Assembly: GCF_001507855.1 (NCBI RefSeq)
Contig: NZ_LGEN01000001.1
Location: forward strand, 144,355-208,354
Direction of reading: 5' to 3'
Source of the DNA: Halomonas sp. 54_146
Lineage (GTDB): Bacteria > Pseudomonadota > Gammaproteobacteria > Pseudomonadales > Halomonadaceae
Length of the DNA: 64,000 bases
Positions 56,224-64,000 of the stretch are shown in pieces (position 1 is the stretch's first letter; each line of letters opens with the position of its first letter). The translations under genes and the position numbers were made by a program. The notes under the pieces were generated by a model. It was not told the DNA's origin. It saw only the letters and a program-made list of their open reading frames with translations, and ran no database searches.

Positions 56224-57060
56224 ATGATGTCGCCCGCTTTACCTGACAATCAACAGGTACCGTTTGATGACCGTGGGTTTGCGTATGGGGATGGCGTGTT
56301 TGAAACGGTCCTGTTGCGCGCAGGTATACCGGTGTTGTGGGGTTATCACACCGCGCGTTTGAAGCGGGGCTGCCAGCGGTTGGGTATTCCAGTTCCCTGC
56401 CAAGCGTCGCTTGACACCACTTGGCAAGGGGCACCCACAGCAGCGCTGGAAGTGCTGAAACTTGTGGTTACCCGAGGCAGCGGTGGGCGCGGCTACGCCG
56501 AGCCTGAAACTGTCTCACCCCGCTTGCTTAGCCGTCGAACACCCTTTCAGCCGTTGGTTGGCCGCTGGCAGCAAGGTGTCACCGTGCGGCTTTGCCACCT
56601 GCGCCTTGGGCATCAGCCCTGTTTGGCAGGTATTAAACATCTAAACCGTTTGGAAAATGTCCTGGCTCGTCGCGAGTGGAGCGATACCTCAATTGCCGAA
56701 GGCCTGCTGGCAGACACTGCAGGCTGTGTCGTTGAAGCGACCAGCATGAACATTTTTTGGCGTCAGTCGGGAGCCGTATTGACTCCACCGCTTGACCAAT
56801 GCGGGGTGGCCGGTACGCTGCGAGCTGCATTGATTGACCAAGGGGCTGTTGCGCAAGCGCCGTTGCCGCTTGACGAGATTGTGGCTGTCGAACAGCTTTG
56901 GGTGGCTAATTCGGTACAGGGCATGTGGCCTGTTACTACACTGCTCGCGGCAGATGGCTCGCCGCTCGCACGCTGGCCGCTCAGCACGAAAGATCCACTG
57001 CAGCGCTTGGCGCATCAATTACTGGGTTATGAGACAGGCTATGAGCCATCGGCTTGTTAG
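56224..57060 (+). CDS. pabC: Aminodeoxychorismate lyase PabC
   Basis: PabC splits aminodeoxychorismate into p-aminobenzoate and pyruvate for folate. It is a class-IV PLP enzyme; FDDRGFAYGDGVFETV marks the family, and the PLP lysine is probably in AGIKHLNRLENVLARREW (about residue 138). Length is 278. The fabF-pabC-mltG-tmk-holB order is the same as in E. coli. No strong ribosome-binding site is visible; ATG codons at 56224 and 56227 are both possible starts. Confidence 0.92.
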   Translation: MMSPALPDNQQVPFDDRGFAYGDGVFETVLLRAGIPVLWGYHTARLKRGCQRLGIPVPCQASLDTTWQGAPTAALEVLKLVVTRGSGGRGYAEPETVSPRLLSRRTPFQPLVGRWQQGVTVRLCHLRLGHQPCLAGIKHLNRLENVLARREWSDTSIAEGLLADTAGCVVEATSMNIFWRQSGAVLTPPLDQCGVAGTLRAALIDQGAVAQAPLPLDEIVAVEQLWVANSVQGMWPVTTLLAADGSPLARWPLSTKDPLQRLAHQLLGYETGYEPSAC

Positions 57061-57088
57061 CTCGTGCTGCAAAATTATTCGAGGTGTC

Positions 57089-58096
57089 ATGGTGAAACGT
57101 TTATTCATCGCTTTGCTGGTCGTCGTGATGGTTGGGGCGGCAAGTGCGGTGGGCGGCTATTTCTATTGGCAGAGCCGATTAGAAACGCCACTCGCCCTCG
57201 ACGAACCGATGCTTTATCAGGTTCCCTCCGGTGCTGGGTTCAATCAAGTTGTGGCCCAGTTAGAAGCGCAGGGCATCGTCAATGACGCTTGGGCATTTCG
57301 GCTGTTGGCGCGAGTTGAGCCCGAGCGTGTGCCGCGGCTGCGCACCGGCGAGTACCAGCTGCTGCCTGGCATGAGTGGCCTTGAAATGATGGCGCTGCTG
57401 GGCAGTGACAGAGTAGTCACCTATTCGCTGACCATTCCTGAAGGGTGGTCTTTTCGGCAAATGCGCGAACTGCTGAATGCAGCCCCAAAGCTGGATAATC
57501 GCACCGCTGAGTTGAGCGATGAAGAGATCATGGCGCTGCTTGATCGCGAAAATACCTTTCCAGAAGGCTGGTTCTTCCCCGATACCTACCGCTACCACTT
57601 GGGCATGAGCGACGTTGATATTTTGCGTCAATCACTTGGCCGGATGGAGCGAATTCTAGAGGAGGTGTGGGAAGAGCGTGCCGACGACCTAACCATTGAG
57701 TCTCCTTATGAGGCGCTGATCATGGCCTCCTTGATTGAGCGCGAAACCGGTGCGCCAGAGGAGCGGCGTGAAATTGCGGGGGTGTTTAAGCGCCGTATGG
57801 AGCAGGGAATGCGCCTGCAAACCGACCCGACGATTATTTATGGCATGGGCGAACGTTATGACGGGCGGATTACCCGCGCCGATATCCGCGAGGCCACGCC
57901 ATATAACACCTACGTGATTGACGGGATGCCGCCCACGCCGATTGCCCTGCCAGGGCGCGCCTCATTAGAAGCGGCGGTGAATCCATTGCCGGGTGAAACC
58001 CTCTATTTCGTTGCCCGCGGCGATGGCACGCATCACTTCTCACGCACGCTGCGCGAGCACAATAACGCCGTTAACCGCTATATTCGTAATCGATAA
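57089..58096 (+). CDS. mltG: Endolytic murein transglycosylase MltG
   Basis: MltG is an inner-membrane lytic transglycosylase that cuts nascent glycan strands. One membrane segment (about 4-26) is followed by a LysM-like region and the YceG domain with the catalytic glutamate in ASLIERETGAPEERREIAGVF and the LQTDPTIIYGMG motif. The ATG at 57089 (MVKRLFIALLVVVMVG) follows GAGG (57081-57084); the frame is open far upstream through pabC but that part is not mltG. Length is 335. Confidence 0.95.
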   Translation: MVKRLFIALLVVVMVGAASAVGGYFYWQSRLETPLALDEPMLYQVPSGAGFNQVVAQLEAQGIVNDAWAFRLLARVEPERVPRLRTGEYQLLPGMSGLEMMALLGSDRVVTYSLTIPEGWSFRQMRELLNAAPKLDNRTAELSDEEIMALLDRENTFPEGWFFPDTYRYHLGMSDVDILRQSLGRMERILEEVWEERADDLTIESPYEALIMASLIERETGAPEERREIAGVFKRRMEQGMRLQTDPTIIYGMGERYDGRITRADIREATPYNTYVIDGMPPTPIALPGRASLEAAVNPLPGETLYFVARGDGTHHFSRTLREHNNAVNRYIRNR

Positions 58097-59734
<1,638 letters not shown>

Positions 59735-59736
<2 letters not shown>

Positions 59737-59792
59737 TCGCGATACTAAGTCGCGATATACTCAGTCACGATATACTCAGTCGCGATACTACT
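59735..59792. repeat. 13-15-bp tandem repeat between holB and pilZ
   Basis: Four copies of a unit like agtcgcgatatactc start at 59735, 59748, 59763 and 59778, the first just after the holB TAG. Copies vary by an inserted TA. The array ends about 50 nt before the pilZ ATG. Confidence 0.85.
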
Positions 59793-59843
59793 AGTAGCGT
59801 TGAGAGCCACCGCGTTATTTCCCACAAGAGCAGCGAGGTCGTT

Positions 59844-60179
59844 ATGTCAGCCCAGAAAGCGCTTTCTCTCACCGTCCCCGATGTGCCGACGCTGCTTTCC
59901 GCTTACATGCCTTTTTTAGATCGTGGGGGGATGTTTGTTCCCACCAACAAGCCTTATGCACTCGGCCAGCAGGTGTTTTTACTGCTTACCCTGCCGGGTG
60001 AAAGCGAACGCCTTTCGGTCACCGGCCACGTGGTGTGGGTGTCGCCTGAGGGCGTTAGCGGGCGGCGTATGCCCGGCATTGGGCTGCATTTTAGTCAGCA
60101 AGATTATCATGTGCGTGATCGTATCGAGACGCTGCTTGCCGGTCAGTTAGACAAAGCGGCGCCATCGTTCACGCTCTGA
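59844..60179 (+). CDS. pilZ: PilZ domain protein, type IV pilus family
   Basis: The 111-residue protein is a single PilZ domain. In Pseudomonas the holB-linked PilZ is needed for type IV pilus assembly and does not itself bind c-di-GMP. The family GGMFVPTNKP and RLSVTGHVVWVSP segments are visible, and the RxxxR c-di-GMP motif is not evident at the N-terminus, in line with the non-binding type. The ATG at 59844 has GCGAGG about 5 nt upstream. The location between holB and tatD is as in Pseudomonas. Confidence 0.93.
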   Translation: MSAQKALSLTVPDVPTLLSAYMPFLDRGGMFVPTNKPYALGQQVFLLLTLPGESERLSVTGHVVWVSPEGVSGRRMPGIGLHFSQQDYHVRDRIETLLAGQLDKAAPSFTL

Positions 60180-60208
60180 CGTAAACCGTTACTTCTGTCG
60201 AGACCCGT

Positions 60209-61039
60209 ATGTTTGTTGATTCACACTGTCATTTAGATCGCTTGTCGGAACAAACCCACGGGGGTGACATTGCCGCCACGCTGGCAGCGGCGCGTGCTGC
60301 CCGCGTCAGCCAATTTCTTGCCATTGCGGTCACTTTAGAAGATATGCCGCAACTGGCCGCTATTGCCCGTGCCCATCACGATGTGGCGATTTCTGCCGGC
60401 TTGCACCCCTTACATAGCACTGAAAATGAGCCTAGTGTTGCCGATATAAAAGACGCCGCTGAACGCTATGGCGCGGTAGCGATTGGTGAGACCGGGCTGG
60501 ATTACCACTACCGCGACAGCGTACCCATAGAGGTTCAGCACGAGCGGTTTAAGCGGCATTTGATGGCGGCGCAAGAGTTGGAACTGCCGGTGATTATCCA
60601 TACCCGCGAAGCGAAAGAGCAAACGCTGGCGCTGCTGCGTGAATATAGCGACCCGCGAGTGGGCGGTGTATTACACTGTTTTACTGAAGACTTGGCGATG
60701 GCACGTGAAGCGGTGCGGCTAGGCTTTTATATCTCGCTATCGGGCATCATCACCTTCCGTAATGCTGCATTGCTGCGAGAACTGGCCCGCCAACTGCCGT
60801 TAGACCGCCTGCTGATAGAGACCGACAGCCCCTATTTAGCGCCCGTTCCTCATCGTGGTAAGCCCAATGAGCCAGCCTGGGTGGTAGAAGTAGCCGAGTG
60901 TATTGCCAACGAGCGGGGCATTAGTGTGGATGAAGTGGCGATGCAGACCACCGCTAACTTTTATCAACTGTTTCGTGCCGCCGCACCTGATGCACCCGAG
61001 CACGTTAAAGAGGCGCTGGCACACTCTGGGCTTTTATAG
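60209..61039 (+). CDS. tatD: TatD-family metal-dependent deoxyribonuclease
   Basis: TatD-family enzymes are TIM-barrel hydrolases with 3'-5' exonuclease activity. The metal ligands HCHLD (residues 6-10), EITGLDY-type GETGLDYHY, IHTREA and LIETDSPYLAP are intact. Length is 276. The gene follows pilZ and probably belongs to the same operon; the holB-linked member is often called ycfH in E. coli. Confidence 0.94.
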   Translation: MFVDSHCHLDRLSEQTHGGDIAATLAAARAARVSQFLAIAVTLEDMPQLAAIARAHHDVAISAGLHPLHSTENEPSVADIKDAAERYGAVAIGETGLDYHYRDSVPIEVQHERFKRHLMAAQELELPVIIHTREAKEQTLALLREYSDPRVGGVLHCFTEDLAMAREAVRLGFYISLSGIITFRNAALLRELARQLPLDRLLIETDSPYLAPVPHRGKPNEPAWVVEVAECIANERGISVDEVAMQTTANFYQLFRAAAPDAPEHVKEALAHSGLL

Positions 61040-61097
61040 CCCTTTGGTTTTTTTATAGCCTAATGCGCCTTAAAGACGCTCAAGCGAGGTGGGCGAG

Positions 61098-61676
61098 ATG
61101 AATATTGATCGATTGCTGCAACAGCGCGATGTGGATGGGGGGCGCGGAGAGACAAGCGCTATTCCGCCGCTAGATGAATGGCAGCCTGCGCTTTCTGGCG
61201 ATATGAATATCAACATTCACGCCGATGGTAGCTGGTGGCACGAAGGCCAGCCCTTTGCTCGCCCCAGGGTGGCGCGCTTATTGGCAACGCTGCTGCGCTT
61301 TGATACTGACGGCTACTGTTTAGTCACGCCGGTTGAGCGCTGGCGCATCCAGGTCGAAGACCTGCCGCTGGTCGCTGTAGAAGCTGATTTCCGTGACGAT
61401 GCTTGGTGGTTCACCACCCAGTTTGACGATGTTGTGCGCCTAGATACCGAGCATCCACTGTCTATCACGTTAAATCCGCAAGGCGAAGCGGTGCCGCAAT
61501 TGCCGGTGCGTTTTGGGCTAGCGGCACGGCTACACCGCAATGTGTATTACCAGCTCGTTGAGGCAGCAGAAACCCGTGATGCAGGCGATGGCACTTATGA
61601 GGTGGGAGTGATGAGCGCTGGGCAATGGTTTGCCTTGGGCCAGCTTGATGATGAATCGCCAGGCGAGGTGCTGTGA
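61098..61676 (+). CDS. DUF1285 protein
   Basis: The family has no firmly known role. The 192-residue protein has the conserved beta-rich core with NIHADGSWWHEGQPFARP and FYLVTPVERW-like DGYCLVTPVERWRIQVED. No membrane segment or signal peptide is seen, so it is likely cytoplasmic. The ATG at 61098 is preferred to a GTG at 61089, because GAGG (61086-61089) then has 8-nt spacing. The stop overlaps the helicase GTG by 4 nt. The order tatD-DUF1285 recurs in Pseudomonas. Confidence 0.85.
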   Translation: MNIDRLLQQRDVDGGRGETSAIPPLDEWQPALSGDMNINIHADGSWWHEGQPFARPRVARLLATLLRFDTDGYCLVTPVERWRIQVEDLPLVAVEADFRDDAWWFTTQFDDVVRLDTEHPLSITLNPQGEAVPQLPVRFGLAARLHRNVYYQLVEAAETRDAGDGTYEVGVMSAGQWFALGQLDDESPGEVL

Positions 61677-63895
61677 AGTTAACGGCTGAGCAGCAAGCGG
61701 TTGTCAATCACCGCGCTGGGCATGCGCGAGTGGCGGCGGTGGCAGGGGCAGGCAAAACCACCACCATGGCCGCGCGCGTGCTGCATTTATTGGCGAGCGG
61801 CGTATCGCCAAAGCGTATTTTGGTGCTGATGTTTAACCGCTCCGCCAAAGATGACTTCCAACGTCGTTTAGCCTCTATGGCACCCGCTGGCCAGGCGCTG
61901 CCGGATGTGCGCACTTTTCACTCTTTGGGTCACCGATTAACCCAAAGCCTGTGCCGCTGGGGGGCGTTCGCGCCGCGCCGTCTTTTATCTGCCGATTGGC
62001 AGTTAGAACGCCTGCTTCGCCAAGCGAGTCTTAATGTGCTGCGTGATGCGGTAGCGCGTCGCGATGCGGCCTTAGAAGGTGATCGGCTTGAGGCCTTGGC
62101 GCACTTTTGCGGCTTAGTGAAAGCGGAAATGATCACCCCTGAAGCGCTCTATGAGCGGCTTAATTTCGAACCGGATACCGACTATTTTCCAGCGGCCTTT
62201 GCTGAGGCAGAGCGGCTATTAAATGACGAAGGGCTAATGACCTATGCCGATTTACTGTATCGGCCCTTGCTGGCGCTAGAGGCAGATAGTGCCCTACGAG
62301 GCAGGGTGGAAGGCTTTCTAGACCATGTCATCATTGATGAATACCAAGATATCAACACTGCCCAGCAGCGCCTGCTCTCCGTGCTGGTGGGTACCCATGC
62401 TGAGGTCATGGCGGTGGGCGATGCCAATCAGTGTATTTATGAATGGCGTGGTGCTAAGCCCGACACCATGCTGGAAAATTTTACCGCCACCTTTGGCGAG
62501 GCGACGGATTACCCGTTATCGACCACCTTTCGCCACGGCCATGCCTTAGCGCTAGCCGCCAACCATGCCATTGCTGCCAATCAGCGGCGGCCAGACCAGC
62601 TATGCCTCGCCGCGGCCAACAACCCGGAAACGCGTGTTTCCGTGGGGCAAGGCAGCCGCTTGCTGCTTGATGCGCTGATGGATTGGCAGGCTCAGGGCCG
62701 AGCGCTCAACGAGACCAGTTTGCTGGTGCGCAGCTGGGCGCTCTCAGTGCCGTTTCAACTGGCGCTGCTGCAGGCAGGTATTCCGTTTCGGCTTCAGCGG
62801 GAGGATCGCTTTGTCTTTCGTCTGCCGCTCGTTCAGGCGCTGGCAGGCTATTTAAAGCTGTCACGCCGGCCTGATTTACTTCGCGACCCGCAGCAGCTAT
62901 TACTGCTGCTTTCCCAGCCGACGCCCTTTGTTGCCAGAGAGCGCCTGCAGCGGTTATCCCAGCAGTTAGCCACGACTCAGCAGTGGCCTGAACGGTATGA
63001 CCCCGTCCTCACCGAGTTAAAGCCAATCCAGCGGCGCACGCTTAAAAAGCGCTGGGTGTTGCTATGCGAGCTGCCTCAGTTGAGTGCCTGGCCGCCTGCC
63101 AAGCTGCTACGTCACGTTGTCGACAGCATTGATGCGGAAAAAACCCTCAAGCGCGCGGCTGCTAGGCGAGATAAAGGCGAAGAAGACGTTCGTTTGCTTG
63201 ACGTACTCATTGAGCAAGCGCAAAGCGTGCAAGACCCAGACGCCTTTATTGAACTACTTGAACGCCCGGTCGAAAATCAGGCCGGTGGCGTACTGATTAG
63301 CACCGTGCACGGTGCCAAGGGGCTTGAGTGGCCGCTGGTGGCGGTCGCGGGCGTCAATGAAGAAGATTTCCCCCACTACAGCCGCGATAATCCGCTCAGC
63401 GATGAGCGCTTGGAAGAAGAGCGACGGCTCTTCTACGTGGCCATCACCCGTGCTCAAGAGCAGCTGTTAATGCTTCACGATGGTGGCGTGCATCGTCCCA
63501 GTCGCTTTATTGCCGAAAGTGCCTGGCAAGACAGTATGCGCGTGGCGTCCTGCTTGGCGAGCGCCAGCGCGCCAGCTGCTTCCCTCCAGGTGGCGTCGGT
63601 CAGTCTGGTTAAGCGTTACTTGGCGCGACTTGGCCGCGACGATATTGTTCTCGCCGCTGCGCAGGTTGAAGAGGCTAAAGCGGGTTATTCATCAGACACG
63701 CGCTTTTACCCTGGCCAGCGGCTTCATCATGAGGTGTTTGGGGAAGGCGAAGTAGCCGCAGTAGAAGGAAATCCTAGCGACCCGGTGATCGATGTGCGTT
63801 TTGACCAAGCCGGACGCCGGCGGCTCATCGCCCGCCGTGCGCCGATACGGCTCTTGGAAAATAGGCTATTGGAAAACACTCAGGTGCCGCTGTAA
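61673..63895 (+). CDS. UvrD/Rep-like superfamily I DNA helicase
   Basis: The enzyme is a 3'-5' DNA helicase of the UvrD/PcrA class. Walker A AVAGAGKTTTMAARVL (about 20-35), motif II VIIDEYQDINTAQQ, motif IV/V STVHGAKGLEWPLVAVAG and motif VI ERRLFYVAITRAQEQLL are present. Length is 740. The C-terminal stretch (about 680-740) has YPGQRLHHEVFGEGEVAAVEG, the Tudor-like motif that binds RNA polymerase in UvrD/PcrA. Canonical uvrD or rep identity is not assigned because the interdomain sequence differs from both. It starts with GTG coupled to the DUF1285 stop. Confidence 0.9.
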   Translation: MKLTAEQQAVVNHRAGHARVAAVAGAGKTTTMAARVLHLLASGVSPKRILVLMFNRSAKDDFQRRLASMAPAGQALPDVRTFHSLGHRLTQSLCRWGAFAPRRLLSADWQLERLLRQASLNVLRDAVARRDAALEGDRLEALAHFCGLVKAEMITPEALYERLNFEPDTDYFPAAFAEAERLLNDEGLMTYADLLYRPLLALEADSALRGRVEGFLDHVIIDEYQDINTAQQRLLSVLVGTHAEVMAVGDANQCIYEWRGAKPDTMLENFTATFGEATDYPLSTTFRHGHALALAANHAIAANQRRPDQLCLAAANNPETRVSVGQGSRLLLDALMDWQAQGRALNETSLLVRSWALSVPFQLALLQAGIPFRLQREDRFVFRLPLVQALAGYLKLSRRPDLLRDPQQLLLLLSQPTPFVARERLQRLSQQLATTQQWPERYDPVLTELKPIQRRTLKKRWVLLCELPQLSAWPPAKLLRHVVDSIDAEKTLKRAAARRDKGEEDVRLLDVLIEQAQSVQDPDAFIELLERPVENQAGGVLISTVHGAKGLEWPLVAVAGVNEEDFPHYSRDNPLSDERLEEERRLFYVAITRAQEQLLMLHDGGVHRPSRFIAESAWQDSMRVASCLASASAPAASLQVASVSLVKRYLARLGRDDIVLAAAQVEEAKAGYSSDTRFYPGQRLHHEVFGEGEVAAVEGNPSDPVIDVRFDQAGRRRLIARRAPIRLLENRLLENTQVPL

Positions 63896-64000
63896 ACGTG
63901 TTTGAACAAAAATCTGCCGCATTCTGCGATTCGATTCTCCGAATGAATCGACAGTTAAGGCAGAGCAAGGCGTCAGCCTTGCAGGTATAACTGGATAGAT
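63896..64000 (+). other. Unassigned tail with nested inverted repeats
   Basis: No gene is visible. TCTGCC (63913-63918) faces GGCAGA (63957-63962), enclosing TCGATT/AATCGA (63931-63936, 63946-63951). A second hairpin GCAAGGC/GCCTTGC lies at 63966-63983. The helicase transcript may end here, or a small RNA may begin; the window stops before this can be settled. Confidence 0.4.

Noticed and set aside
56834..57088. Upstream extension of the mltG frame
   Set aside because: It overlaps pabC in another frame; the membrane segment and GAGG site fix the start at 57089.

Overview
The window is a contiguous stretch of core bacterial chromosome from a gammaproteobacterium. Gene content and order combine Pseudomonas-like features (rsmI-rnpB-rsmH, holB-pilZ-tatD, no fabH between plsX and fabD) with E. 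coli-like features (lpoA-yraN-diaA-dolP, msbA-lpxK). Protein sequences and moderate GC suggest a halomonad (Halomonas/Vreelandella-like); that assignment is inference, since no search could be run. No prophage, insertion sequence, CRISPR array, tRNA or rRNA gene was seen.

Layout. 1-5.7 kb: sspA-sspB, then a minus-strand envelope group (lpoA, yraN, diaA, dolP) and rsmI. 5.65-6.08 kb: rnpB (RNase P RNA) with its promoter and terminator. 6.2-24.0 kb: the complete division and cell wall (dcw) cluster rsmH-ftsL-ftsI-murE-murF-mraY-murD-ftsW-murG-murC-ddl-ftsQ-ftsA-ftsZ-lpxC. It lacks mraZ and has an unusually long ftsQ-ftsA spacer. 24.2-30.3 kb: dciA (minus), a 120-codon exported small protein, secA, argJ and a Nudix/ThiE fusion. 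30.4-32.4 kb: aguA-aguB, the agmatine-to-putrescine branch, on the minus strand. 32.6-43 kb: a single LolC/E-type permease with lolD, a DUF2062 gene, comEC, msbA-lpxK, a Trm112-like gene, kdsB, a low-molecular-weight phosphatase gene and murB. 43.1-50.5 kb: rne with a long structured leader, rluC, a HAD phosphatase gene, sppA and maf. 50.6-63.9 kb: yceD-rpmF-plsX-fabD-fabG-acpP-fabF-pabC-mltG-tmk-holB-pilZ-tatD, a DUF1285 gene and a UvrD-like helicase gene.

The genes mostly serve envelope building: peptidoglycan precursors and septation, lipid A and Kdo, fatty acids and phospholipid, lipoprotein sorting and Sec export. RNA processing (rnpB, rne, rluC, rsmH, rsmI) and replication (dciA, holB, tmk) are interleaved.

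The most exciting candidate is the small gene at 24755-25117, directly upstream of secA. It encodes a signal-peptide-bearing protein that ends in an RGPP motif six residues before its stop, resembling SecM/ApdA-type translation-arrest peptides. A hand-drawn RNA fold pairs the RGPP codons and the bases just after them with sequence next to and over the secA ribosome-binding site. Together these suggest a secretion-monitor circuit built on an RGPP arrest motif.

A second window-wide signal is a set of short tandem duplications (9-26 bp units, 2-5 copies). They sit just upstream of start codons or just after stop codons, and as in-frame expansions inside several conserved genes.
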